From an uncultured Kiritimatiellota bacterium (GTDB lineage: Bacteria > Verrucomicrobiota > Kiritimatiellia > RFP12 > UBA1067): a DNA stretch of 64,000 nucleotides. Under the pieces are notes generated by a model. It did no database searches and was not told where the DNA came from. It worked only from the letters and a program-made list of their open reading frames with translations. The position numbers and the translations under genes are program-made. Within the stretch, counting starts at the first letter, position 1, and every line of letters begins with the position of its first letter. Positions 54,182-62,484 of this stretch are shown here, in pieces. The stretch covers positions 1 through 64,000 of the forward strand of contig CAKTZI010000008.1 of assembly GCA_934635385.1 (NCBI GenBank), written 5' to 3'.

Positions 54182-55195
54182 ATGAAAAAGATGGTCTTGT
54201 TTTTCTCCATTGCAATCGCCGGTGCGGCGTTTGCGGATCGGGTCGAGCTGAAGTCCGGCTCGTTCCTGACGGGCTCGGTCAAGTCCGTCTCGCGCGACGC
54301 GGTCGTCTTCGCGTCCGACGACCTCGGCGACGTGACGATCCCCGTCGCGAACGTCGTGAAGCTCGACGTCGGCGAGCATGTCGTGCAGGGGCTGGACGAG
54401 AGCGAGACGACGCGGTCGCTCGCGATTGCGAACGGCGCGTTCGTCGTCGGCGGGCAGCCGCTGGCGATGGCCGACGTCAAGGCGATCGACCCCGTTCCCG
54501 AAAGGTGGCACGGCAGCGTGACGGCCGCCTACACCGGCAAGCGCGGCAACACCTACGAGGACACGGGGGCCGTGCGCGCCGAGGTGAACCGCAAGTGGGA
54601 GAGGGACCGCTTCCTCGCGCGCGTCGCCTACGACTACGGCATGAACGGCACGTCGACGACGGACAACAAGAAGACGACGGACGAGTGGGAGGCCGAGGTC
54701 AAGCACGACCACTTCTGGTTCACGAAGACCTACACCTACGAGGACGTCCTCTGGGAGCGCGACACGATCAAGGACCTGAACGCGCGCTACACGGTCGGCC
54801 TCGGCGCCGGCTACCAGTGGCTGGACGACACGGCGTTCGAGTGGACGGGCCGCTGGAGCTTCAACCAGGAGGTCGGCGCGAACTGGATCAAGGAGGAGTG
54901 GGTCGACAACGACGACGCGAAGGCGGACGGCTTTGCCGCCGTCCGCTACGCGCACCACCTGCTCTTCGTGCCGAAGGGGTTCGAGAACTGCTCGTTCTTC
55001 CACAACCTCAAGTTCCTGCCCGAAGTCGACGACTGGGAGAAGTATCTTATCCGGGCGGACGTCGGCTTCCAGGTCAAGCTCATCGGCGACTTCACGTTTG
55101 ACGCCCGCATCGAGTGGGACTACGACTCGAAGCCCGCGTCGGACATGAAGAAGGACGACTTCCTCTATCTCGTCGGCTTCGGCTACAAGTGGTGA
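54182..55195 (+). CDS. DUF481-family outer-membrane protein
   Basis: 337 residues. Signal peptide 1-18 (MKKMVLFFSIAIAGAAFA); residues 19-105 form an SH3-like or small beta domain (LKSGSFLTGSVKSVSRDAVV); from about 110 alternating aromatic strands typical of the YdiY/DUF481 salt-induced barrel (GSVTAAYTGKRGNTYEDTG to the C-terminal aromatic LYLVGFGYKW). Role in the envelope unclear. Preceded by a short intergenic block with repeated CGAATGA units. Confidence 0.82.
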   Translation: MKKMVLFFSIAIAGAAFADRVELKSGSFLTGSVKSVSRDAVVFASDDLGDVTIPVANVVKLDVGEHVVQGLDESETTRSLAIANGAFVVGGQPLAMADVKAIDPVPERWHGSVTAAYTGKRGNTYEDTGAVRAEVNRKWERDRFLARVAYDYGMNGTSTTDNKKTTDEWEAEVKHDHFWFTKTYTYEDVLWERDTIKDLNARYTVGLGAGYQWLDDTAFEWTGRWSFNQEVGANWIKEEWVDNDDAKADGFAAVRYAHHLLFVPKGFENCSFFHNLKFLPEVDDWEKYLIRADVGFQVKLIGDFTFDARIEWDYDSKPASDMKKDDFLYLVGFGYKW

Positions 55196-55234
55196 TGAGG
55201 GTGTGAGGTTGAGAAGTTGAGAGGGGTGAGAGGG

Positions 55235-56659
55235 GTGAGGGTTGCGATTGTCTATCCGCCGCTGAAGAGCGAGAAGGGCGTTCCGCTCCTCACGCAGAAC
55301 CGCCAGTTCCAGTGGTTCTCGCGTCCGACCTACATCTTCCCCGTCGTCCCCGCGACGGCGGCGACGATGCTGAAGAAGGCCGGGCATGACGTCCTCTTCC
55401 TCGACGGCATCGCGGCGGAACTGACCGAAGAGGCGTTTGACGCGCAGCTCGCCGCGTTCCGTCCCGACCTCGTTGTCCTCGAGACGAAGACGCCCGTCGT
55501 CAAGCGGCACTGGCGGTGGATTGAAGAGAGAATAAAAGGGAAAAAGGAAGAAGGAAGAAGTGCGGACAGCCCTCGCTTCCTGCTTGTCGGCGACCACGTG
55601 ACGGCGCTGCCGCAGGAGTCGATCGCGAAGCCCGGCGTCTGGGCGGTCATCCCCGGCGGCGACTGGGACTACGGGATCCTCGACTTCATCGCGGCGGGGT
55701 GTCCGCGCGGCGTCCAGCCGTTCGCGCTGCGCGAATCCCTGAAGGACGCGCCGTGGATCGACCGTGATCTCGTGCATTGGGAGCTGTACGCGAAGAGAAA
55801 CGGCAACTTCCGCCGGACGCCCGGCACGTACATCATGTCCGGCCGCGACTGTTGGCACGGCAAGTGCACCTTCTGCAGCTGGACGACGCTCTATCCGAAA
55901 TACCGTACGCGCGACCCGATTGACGTCGTGGACGAGATCGAGACGCTCGTCGCGAAATACGGCGTGAAGGAGATCATGGACGATTCGGGCTCGTTCCCGG
56001 TCGGAACGTGGCTGACGACGTTCTGCGAGGAGATGATCCGGCGCGGTCTGCCGAAGAAGGTACGGCTCGACTGCAACATGCGCTTCGGTCGGTTGACGCT
56101 CGACGACTATCGGCTCATGCGCCGCGCGGGCTTCCAGTTCGTCCTCTTCGGCGTCGAGAGCGCGAACCAGGAGACGCTCGACCGCTTCTGCAAGGCGCTG
56201 AAGGTCGAGGACGTCGAGCGGGGCGCGCGCTGGGCGACGGAGGTGGGGCTGGACGTGCACGTCACCTTCATGTTCGGGCACGCCTGGGAAGGGCCGAGGG
56301 AGATCGCGAACACCGTCCGCCTCGCGCGCCGTCTGCTCGCGAAGGGCTGGGCGAAGACGCTGCAGTGCACGCTGACGATTCCCTATCCGGGCACGCCGCT
56401 CTTCAAGGAGCTGGACGCGAACGGCGGTCTCCTCACGAAGGACTGGGACGAGTATGACATGCGGCGCGCGATCACGAAGACGCCGCTGGTTTCGGAGGGC
56501 GAGATCAAGCGCGCGATCCGCGACGTGTATCGCGGCTTCCTTCAGCCGGGCGCGCTGTGGCATCGCCTCACGTCGACGCGTACGCTGTTCGACTTCGGCT
56601 TCTACTATCGCGGCGTCCGCTCGCTGATCGGCCACCTCGTCGATTTCAAGTCGGCATAG
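55235..56659 (+). CDS. B12-binding-domain radical SAM protein
   Basis: 474 residues. N-terminal cobalamin-binding-like domain (VAIVYPPLKSEKGVPL, FLDGIAAELTEEAF, FLLVGDHVTALP) followed by the radical SAM core with Cys206, Cys211 and Cys214 (RDCWHGKCTFCSW, spacing CX4CX2C), and FVLFGVESANQETLDRFCK as a conserved core strand. Reaction unknown; relatives act on lipids, natural products and cofactors. GTG 55235 is preferred over GTG 55226 and TTG 55217 because the GAGGGG at 55221 is better spaced and VAIVYPP is the family start. The upstream bases are a GAGGGGTGA repeat. Confidence 0.78.
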   Translation: MRVAIVYPPLKSEKGVPLLTQNRQFQWFSRPTYIFPVVPATAATMLKKAGHDVLFLDGIAAELTEEAFDAQLAAFRPDLVVLETKTPVVKRHWRWIEERIKGKKEEGRSADSPRFLLVGDHVTALPQESIAKPGVWAVIPGGDWDYGILDFIAAGCPRGVQPFALRESLKDAPWIDRDLVHWELYAKRNGNFRRTPGTYIMSGRDCWHGKCTFCSWTTLYPKYRTRDPIDVVDEIETLVAKYGVKEIMDDSGSFPVGTWLTTFCEEMIRRGLPKKVRLDCNMRFGRLTLDDYRLMRRAGFQFVLFGVESANQETLDRFCKALKVEDVERGARWATEVGLDVHVTFMFGHAWEGPREIANTVRLARRLLAKGWAKTLQCTLTIPYPGTPLFKELDANGGLLTKDWDEYDMRRAITKTPLVSEGEIKRAIRDVYRGFLQPGALWHRLTSTRTLFDFGFYYRGVRSLIGHLVDFKSA

Positions 56660-56670
56660 GCGCGCTCCGG

Positions 56671-56676
56671 CATAAT
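56671..56676 (+). promoter_or_regulatory. Likely -10 box of the XylR-like gene
   Basis: CATAAT preceded by CGG, 10 nt before ATG 56687; predicted leader of about 3 nt. Confidence 0.4.
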
Positions 56677-56686
56677 TCACCACCCT

Positions 56687-57928
56687 ATGCCTCCACGCAA
56701 AGCCAAGGTTCGCTCAAAGAGGAAGACGCTGCGTCGCAAAGAGACGACGGTTCTCGTCTTCCACACCTCATTTCGCTCGTCATGGAACGAGATGCAGGAC
56801 GGTCTGTACCGCTACGCCCAGGCGCAGGACTGGACGGTCTTCATCGTCGAACACGAGCTGGAGCGCAAGGCCATCGAGGACCTGCTGGCGTTCTGGCAGC
56901 CCGACGGCATCATCGTCGAGGGCGCGATGGACGAGAAGGGCGTCCTTCTTTCGGACGTCTTTGGCGCGTTGCCCGTCATCTACCTGGTCTGCGACCAGAT
57001 GCGCCTCGCGAAGGACGCGCTGCGCATCCGCCACGATTCGGTCTCGCTCGGCCGCACCGCCGCGCGCGAGCTTCTGCCGCTCGGCCTCGCGTCCTTCGCC
57101 TTCTTCGGCTTCGCCAACATCTTCTGGAGCGAGGAGCGGGAGCGGTGCTTCCGCGAGGCCCTGCAGCTGTCGGGACGGGACGCCCAGACGTTCGCGCGTC
57201 CGTTCTGGAAGTCGGATCGCGTCGCGCAGACGGAGGACTTCGTGCAGGCGTTCGGCGCCTGGCTGAAGGCGCTGCCGAAGCCGTGCGGCCTGCTGGCCGC
57301 GAACGACCTGCTCGCGACGGAGGCGATCAACATGTGCCATGCGCTCGGCGTCAGGGTCCCGGACGACGTGCTGGTTCTCGGCATCGACAACGACGAGTCC
57401 CTGTGCGAGCACATCGCGCCGACGCTGTCGAGCATCCGCCCGAACTTCACGGCGGCGGGGGAGCTGGCGGCCGCCCTGCTCGACGAGCGTCTGGCGGCGC
57501 GCGGCGCGTTCAAGGGCGATCCGCAGCGGTTCTTCGCGGCGGATGGCATCGTGCGGCGCCAGTCGACGTGCCGTCTGCCGCGCGCCAACGCCGCCGTGTC
57601 ACAGGCGCTGGAGATCATCCGCCTGCGCGCATGTGACGGACTGAAGCCGCGCGACGTCTTCGCCGCGCTCAGCGTCTCGCGGCGGCTGGCGGAGCTGCGC
57701 TTCCGCGAACTGGTCGGCCATTCGGTTCAGGAGGAGATCAACCGTGTGCGGCTGGCGCGCGTGAAGGAGCTGCTCGTGTGCCCGGACGTGCCGCTCGAAT
57801 CGATTGCGGCGCGGTGCGGCTGGAAGTCGGCGGCGCAGCTGCGCGTCTACTTCAAGGCGGTCGAGGGCCTGTCCCTGCGCCAAAGTCGCGCCGCGTCCCT
57901 TCCGCCGCCCCCCGCGCGCGGCAAATGA
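56687..57928 (+). CDS. XylR-like transcriptional regulator (LacI-type sensor, AraC HTH)
   Basis: 413 residues. Basic N-terminal tail, then a periplasmic-binding-protein-like sensor (about 20-285: VLVFHTSFRSSWNEMQDGLY, GLLAANDLLATEAI, LVLGIDNDESLCEHIAPTLSSI) and a C-terminal AraC-type double HTH (PRDVFAALSVSRRLAELRF; SIAARCGWKSAAQLRVYFK). Such regulators sense a free sugar such as xylose and activate catabolic genes. The nearest targets would be the GH97 or DUF1080 genes beyond serS; that link is inferred. Confidence 0.88.
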   Translation: MPPRKAKVRSKRKTLRRKETTVLVFHTSFRSSWNEMQDGLYRYAQAQDWTVFIVEHELERKAIEDLLAFWQPDGIIVEGAMDEKGVLLSDVFGALPVIYLVCDQMRLAKDALRIRHDSVSLGRTAARELLPLGLASFAFFGFANIFWSEERERCFREALQLSGRDAQTFARPFWKSDRVAQTEDFVQAFGAWLKALPKPCGLLAANDLLATEAINMCHALGVRVPDDVLVLGIDNDESLCEHIAPTLSSIRPNFTAAGELAAALLDERLAARGAFKGDPQRFFAADGIVRRQSTCRLPRANAAVSQALEIIRLRACDGLKPRDVFAALSVSRRLAELRFRELVGHSVQEEINRVRLARVKELLVCPDVPLESIAARCGWKSAAQLRVYFKAVEGLSLRQSRAASLPPPPARGK

Positions 57929-57957
57929 CGCGCCAAGAGGGCGTTCGTTTTTTTTGG

Positions 57958-57963
57958 TATAAT
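57958..57963 (+). promoter_or_regulatory. Extended -10 promoter of serS
   Basis: TTTTGGTATAAT, TATAAT at 57958-57963; ribosome site AAGAAGG before ATG 57995. Confidence 0.6.
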
Positions 57964-57994
57964 ACGAAGAAATTTACGGAAAGAAGGTCAGCAG

Positions 57995-59275
57995 ATGATT
58001 GACATCAAGAAACTGAGGGATGATTTCGACGCGACGGCGGCTGCGCTGGCGCGCCGTGGCGTGGAGCTGGAGAGGCTTCAGAAGGCGAAAGAACTGGACG
58101 CGCGCCGCCGTGCGCTCGTCGGCGAGACCGAGACGCTGAAGGCGAAGCGCAATGCCGCGTCGAAGGAGATCGGCAAGATCGCCAAGGAGGGCGGCGACAT
58201 CGCCGCCGCGAAGGACGAGATGCGCAAGGTCGGCGACCGCATCGCCGAGATCGACAGGGAGCTTGCGCAGGTCGACCACGACCTCCGCGAGACCCTGCTC
58301 ATGATCCCGAACGTCCCCGCGCCGGAGATTCCGACGGGGCTGGACTCGACGGCGAACGTCGTCGTCCGCAAGGTCGGCGAATGGAAGGATCCCGCCTTCA
58401 AGATCCCGACGCACATCGAGATCGGCGAGAAGCTCGGCATCTTCGACTTCCCGCGCGGCGTGAAGCTCACGGGCACGGGCTTCCCGATCATCCTCGGTCA
58501 GGGCGCGAAGCTCCAGCGCGCGCTCATCCAGTACATGCTCGACCTGCACTGCCAGCAGCAGGGCTACACCGAAATGCTGCCGCCGTTCGTCGTGAACAGC
58601 GACTCGATGACGGGCACGGGCCAGCTGCCGAAGTTCGCCGAGGACCTCTACCACTGTCAGATTGACGACTTCTGGCTCATCCCGACGGCGGAAGTCCCCG
58701 TGACGAACTACTACCGCGACGACATCCTGAGCGGCAAGGATCTGCCGATCAAGCTGACGGCCTACACGCCGTGCTTCCGCCGTGAGGCGGGCTCGGCCGG
58801 CAAGATGACGCGCGGCATGCTGCGCGTCCACCAGTTCGACAAGGTGGAGATGGTGAACTTCGTCCATCCCGACCACTCGTTCGAGCAGCTCGAAGTTCTC
58901 GTCAAGGAGGCGGAGGCCGTCCTCACGGGGCTCGGCCTGCACTTCCGCGTCCTGCAGCTCTGCTCCGGCGACATGGGCTTTTCGGCCGCCAAGTGCTATG
59001 ACCTCGAACTCTGGGCGCCGGGCGAACAGCAGTGGCTGGAGGTGTCGTCCTGCTCGTGCTTCACCGACTATCAGGCGCGCCGCCTCAACTGCCGCTTCAA
59101 GGATGCGGACGGCAAGACGAAGCTCGTCCACACGCTCAACGGCTCCGGCGTCGCCCTGCCGCGTCTCATGGTCGCGCTCCTGGAGCAGCACCTGAACGAA
59201 GACGGCTCGGTCACGATCCCGGAAGTTCTGCGTCCGTACATGAACGGCCAGGAAAAGCTGCTGCCGGTCAAGTAA
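57995..59275 (+). CDS. serS: Seryl-tRNA synthetase
   Basis: 426 residues, class II synthetase. N-terminal antiparallel coiled-coil arm (about 25-105, ELERLQKAKELDARRRALVG), motif 2 FRREAGSAGKMTRGMLRVHQF near 262, ELWAPGEQQWLEVSSCSC near 335 and motif 3 LNGSGVALPRLMVALLEQH near 385. Normal length and own promoter. Conserved housekeeping gene set between regulator and GH97 genes. Confidence 0.96.
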   Translation: MIDIKKLRDDFDATAAALARRGVELERLQKAKELDARRRALVGETETLKAKRNAASKEIGKIAKEGGDIAAAKDEMRKVGDRIAEIDRELAQVDHDLRETLLMIPNVPAPEIPTGLDSTANVVVRKVGEWKDPAFKIPTHIEIGEKLGIFDFPRGVKLTGTGFPIILGQGAKLQRALIQYMLDLHCQQQGYTEMLPPFVVNSDSMTGTGQLPKFAEDLYHCQIDDFWLIPTAEVPVTNYYRDDILSGKDLPIKLTAYTPCFRREAGSAGKMTRGMLRVHQFDKVEMVNFVHPDHSFEQLEVLVKEAEAVLTGLGLHFRVLQLCSGDMGFSAAKCYDLELWAPGEQQWLEVSSCSCFTDYQARRLNCRFKDADGKTKLVHTLNGSGVALPRLMVALLEQHLNEDGSVTIPEVLRPYMNGQEKLLPVK

Positions 59276-59286
59276 GCGGGATTTTG

Positions 59287-59314
59287 TCACATAACGCAAT
59301 TCACATAACGCAAT
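59287..59314 (+). repeat. Perfect 14-bp tandem duplication before the GH97 gene
   Basis: TCACATAACGCAAT occurs twice in direct tandem, immediately before AAAGGAACGAA and ATG 59326. Confidence 0.9.
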
Positions 59315-59325
59315 AAAGGAACGAA

Positions 59326-61329
59326 ATGAAGAAACTCCTGATGACAGTGATGTTGCTTGCGGTCGCGGCGGGATGCTGCAGCCTCTGCAAGTCGGGCAAG
59401 CCCGTGGCGACGGTCGCGTCGCCGGACGGGCGCAACGAGATTCGGCTCTGGACGAATCCGCTTGCCTACGCGGTCTCACGCGATGGCGTGGAGATCGTCG
59501 CGAAGAGCGCGATCGGCCTGAAGGTCGACGGTGCGTGCCTCGCCAAGGACGCGAAGACGCCGGCGGTCTCGCAGTGGACGGAGGCGGGAAGTGAGCCGTC
59601 GCCGGTCTACAAGAAGGCCACGCTCGATCTCGCGGGCGCGTTCGCGAAGGCCGACTTCGGCGGCTGGGGTGTCGAGCTGGCCGCGCGCAACGACGGCGTC
59701 GCCTACCGCTTCTACACGGCGAAGCCGGGCACGGTCACGGTCGACGCCGAGAAGGCGACGGTCGCGCTCCCCGGCACGGCGCGTTGCTGGTACAACACGA
59801 CCAACCGCTACGGCTGCGAAGAGACGGTGCCGCAGACGGCCGATTTCGCCACGCTCGACGTCGCCACGAACCGGTTCGTCTACCTGCCGTTCGTCGCGTC
59901 GGTCGGCGGCAAGACGGTCGCCGTCACCGAGTCAGACGTCTACGACTATCCGATCCTCAACTTCACGAAGGCGGGCGGCGCTCTCGCGTCGAAGCTCGCG
60001 GGCTTCCCGAAGCGCACGTACCGTGCGGGCTCCTGGAACAGCTCGAAGCCGATCGAGAAGGGCGGCCGCTGGGTCGTCGTCGCCGAGCATGAGGACTTCC
60101 TCGTGAAGACGGCGGGCACGCGCACGTTCCCGTGGCGCACGTTCGTGCTGGCGGACGCGCCGGCGAAGCTCTGCGAGGCCGACATCGTGAACGCCCTCGC
60201 GCGTCCGGCGGCGAAGGGCGCGGACTTCTCGTGGGTGAAGCCGGGCAAGGTCGCGTGGGACTGGTGGAGCGCCTTCGACAACCAGGGCGACGCGGGCTGC
60301 AACACGAAGACCTACAAGCGGTTCGTCGACTTCGCCGCGAAGACGGGCGTCGAGTACGTGATTCTCGACGAGGGCTGGAGCGAGACGCTGAACATCTGGA
60401 AGTTCCATGCCAACGTGGACGTGCCGGAGATCGTCCGCTACGCCAACGAAAAGGGCGTCGGCATCATCCTCTGGATGGCGTGGGCGCAGATCGTCGGCGA
60501 GGAGGAGAAGGTCGCCTCGCACTTCGCGCAGCTCGGCGTGAAGGGCTTCAAGGTCGACTTCATGGATCGCGGCGATGCGGGCGCCGAGCGGTTCCTCTGG
60601 GACTTCGCGGAAGCGTGCGCGCGCCACAAGATGGTCATCGACTACCATGGCGCACACCGTCCGACGGGCATGAGCCGCGCCTATCCGAATGTCCTCAACT
60701 ACGAGGGCATCCACGGGCTTGAGCAGATGAAGTTCTTCGCCCGGCAGGACATGATGTCCAACGACGTCATGGCGTTCTTCCTGCGCCAGACGGCGGGCCC
60801 GATGGACTACACGCCGGGCGCGATGGTCAACTACCCGGTCGGCGGCTATCCGAAGAAGGGTGCGCCCGGCGCGCCGAACATGTACGTCTTCCCTGGCTCG
60901 GAGGGGACGCGCTGCCGCCAGATGGCGATGATGGCCCTCTACGAGGCGCCGCTGCAGATGCTGAGCGACTCGCCGACGCACTACGAGAAGAACATGGAGT
61001 CGTTCGCGTTCATGGCGGCGACGCCGGTCGTCTGGAAGAACACGGTCGGCCTCGGCGGCTGCCCCGAGACGATGGTCGCGTGCGCGCGCCAGGCGAAGGA
61101 CGGCAGCTGGTATGCCGCCGGCATGACGAACAGCGAGGCGCGCGACTTCACGGTCGATACCGCGTTTCTCGGCGCGGGCGAGTGGAAGGCGGAGATCTTC
61201 CGCGATGCGGCGGACGCCGACACGCAGCCGACGCACTATGTCCATGAGACGAAGACGGTCAAGGCCGGCGAGAAGCTTCCCTTCCACATGGCGAAGGGCG
61301 GCGGCTTCGTCGTGAAGTTCACGAAGTAA
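59326..61329 (+). CDS. GH97 alpha-glycosidase lipoprotein
   Basis: 667 residues. Lipoprotein signal peptide with lipobox AAGC and Cys17. N-terminal beta-supersandwich (about 25-285), catalytic barrel (about 290-570), C-terminal beta domain. Asp411 in KVDFMDR fits the nucleophile of retaining, alpha-galactosidase-like GH97 members and Glu460 in NYEGIHG the acid/base, by general family knowledge rather than alignment. Likely periplasmic or surface-bound, releasing galactose or glucose. AAAGGA precedes the ATG. The DUF1080 gene follows after 19 nt. Confidence 0.88.
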   Translation: MKKLLMTVMLLAVAAGCCSLCKSGKPVATVASPDGRNEIRLWTNPLAYAVSRDGVEIVAKSAIGLKVDGACLAKDAKTPAVSQWTEAGSEPSPVYKKATLDLAGAFAKADFGGWGVELAARNDGVAYRFYTAKPGTVTVDAEKATVALPGTARCWYNTTNRYGCEETVPQTADFATLDVATNRFVYLPFVASVGGKTVAVTESDVYDYPILNFTKAGGALASKLAGFPKRTYRAGSWNSSKPIEKGGRWVVVAEHEDFLVKTAGTRTFPWRTFVLADAPAKLCEADIVNALARPAAKGADFSWVKPGKVAWDWWSAFDNQGDAGCNTKTYKRFVDFAAKTGVEYVILDEGWSETLNIWKFHANVDVPEIVRYANEKGVGIILWMAWAQIVGEEEKVASHFAQLGVKGFKVDFMDRGDAGAERFLWDFAEACARHKMVIDYHGAHRPTGMSRAYPNVLNYEGIHGLEQMKFFARQDMMSNDVMAFFLRQTAGPMDYTPGAMVNYPVGGYPKKGAPGAPNMYVFPGSEGTRCRQMAMMALYEAPLQMLSDSPTHYEKNMESFAFMAATPVVWKNTVGLGGCPETMVACARQAKDGSWYAAGMTNSEARDFTVDTAFLGAGEWKAEIFRDAADADTQPTHYVHETKTVKAGEKLPFHMAKGGGFVVKFTK

Positions 61330-61348
61330 ACGAGAAAGGGACATTCAC

Positions 61349-62461
61349 ATGATGATGAGTTCACTGTTGGTTCTGGCGGCGCTTTACGGCGACACGCCGG
61401 ATGCGAAGCACGCCTGGGCGGTTCATGACTGGAACCGTCCGAAACCGACGAAGGTCGAGCCGGCGAAGGAGATCGGAATGCCGCCGTCCGACGCGGTCGT
61501 CCTCTTCGACGGCACGAAGGCGTCGTTCGAGAAGAACTGGCGCGACGGAAAGGGCGAGCCTTCCGCCTGGTCCTATTCGGACGACGGCTACTTCTACACC
61601 GTGCCCAACTGGAAGAACGGCGGCGCGATCTTCTCGCGTGCGGAGTTCGGCGACTGCCAGCTCCACATCGAGTATCGCCACGATCCCAACCAGCTCTTCA
61701 CGGACAAGGGGCCGCAGATGAGAGGGAACTCCGGCGTCTTCCTGATGAACAACTACGAGATTCAGGTGCTGGAGTCCTACTACACGTCACGGGAGTTGGA
61801 CGGCAAGGCCGGGTTCGTCGACAACTACGCTGACGGTCAGGCGGGTTCCGTCTACGCCGAAAACCCGCCGCTCGTCAACCCCGCGCGCAAGCCGGGCGAA
61901 TGGCAGGTCTACGACATCGTCTTCCATCAGCCGGTCTGGGACGGCCTGAAGCTCGTCCACCCCGGCAGCGTGACGGTGTTCTTCAACGGCGTCCTCGTGC
62001 AGGATCACTGGGAGATGGAAGGGCTGACGACGCATTGCAAGCGCCGCCCGCTCGCGCCGCACAAGACCATGGGCCCGCTGCAGCTGCAGGATCACGGCTG
62101 TGTCGTCCAGTTCCGCAACATCTGGTACCGTCCGCTCGCCTCGCGCTGGGCCAACAAGACGCACAGCGTGCTGTCCGGTGACGAGAGCGAGGTCATGAAG
62201 CTCCGCCGCGAGACGGCCGCGAAGCTCTACGCGAAGATTGCCGACCCGAAGGCGCCGACGGCCGAGACCGTGAAGGCGCTGGCCGAAGTGATCGCGTATG
62301 CGAACGAGAATCCCTACAAGGCCGCCTTTGATGCGGCCCTCGCGGCGTACCGGGCGAAGCCCGGCGACGCGAAGGAAGTCGCGGACGTCAACCGGGCCTT
62401 GGACGTCCTCGTCCGCAACCGCGTCATCGACGCGAACCTGCGGCTCAAGCCGACGCGCTGA
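61349..62461 (+). CDS. DUF1080 (3-keto-disaccharide hydrolase-like) protein
   Basis: 370 residues. Concanavalin-like beta-sandwich of PF06439 at about 45-265: VVLFDGTKASFEKNW, GDCQLHIEYRHDP, GNSGVFLMNNYEIQVLES, DIVFHQPVWDG, GPLQLQDHGCVVQFRNIWYRPL. A weak signal peptide (SSLLVLAALYG) is present; the C-terminal 100 residues are helical. Such proteins are numerous in PVC bacteria and bind or cleave glycans, some acting on 3-keto-glycosides. GAAAGGG precedes the ATG; cotranscribed with GH97. Confidence 0.83.
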   Translation: MMMSSLLVLAALYGDTPDAKHAWAVHDWNRPKPTKVEPAKEIGMPPSDAVVLFDGTKASFEKNWRDGKGEPSAWSYSDDGYFYTVPNWKNGGAIFSRAEFGDCQLHIEYRHDPNQLFTDKGPQMRGNSGVFLMNNYEIQVLESYYTSRELDGKAGFVDNYADGQAGSVYAENPPLVNPARKPGEWQVYDIVFHQPVWDGLKLVHPGSVTVFFNGVLVQDHWEMEGLTTHCKRRPLAPHKTMGPLQLQDHGCVVQFRNIWYRPLASRWANKTHSVLSGDESEVMKLRRETAAKLYAKIADPKAPTAETVKALAEVIAYANENPYKAAFDAALAAYRAKPGDAKEVADVNRALDVLVRNRVIDANLRLKPTR

Positions 62462-62473
62462 GGCGTCGGCTTG
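62446..62473. terminator. Hairpin between convergent genes
   Basis: Arms CAAGCCGACGC (62446-62456) and GCGTCGGCTTG (62463-62473), loop GCTGAG, covering the stop codon of the DUF1080 gene and followed 12 nt later by the end of the minus-strand gene. No T-tract; probable bidirectional hairpin. Confidence 0.55.
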
Positions 62474-62484
62474 CCGCGCGGCTG

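Noticed and set aside
51998..56683. 1561-codon minus-strand open frame across GtrA, secretin, DUF481 and radical SAM genes
   Set aside because: It spans four unrelated plus-strand genes and their spacers; its composition is the shadow pattern of GC-rich coding DNA.
57929..57956. Intrinsic terminator after the XylR-like gene
   Set aside because: ACGCGCC/GGGCGT before eight T pairs only imperfectly and overlaps the serS promoter; evidence is too weak to list.
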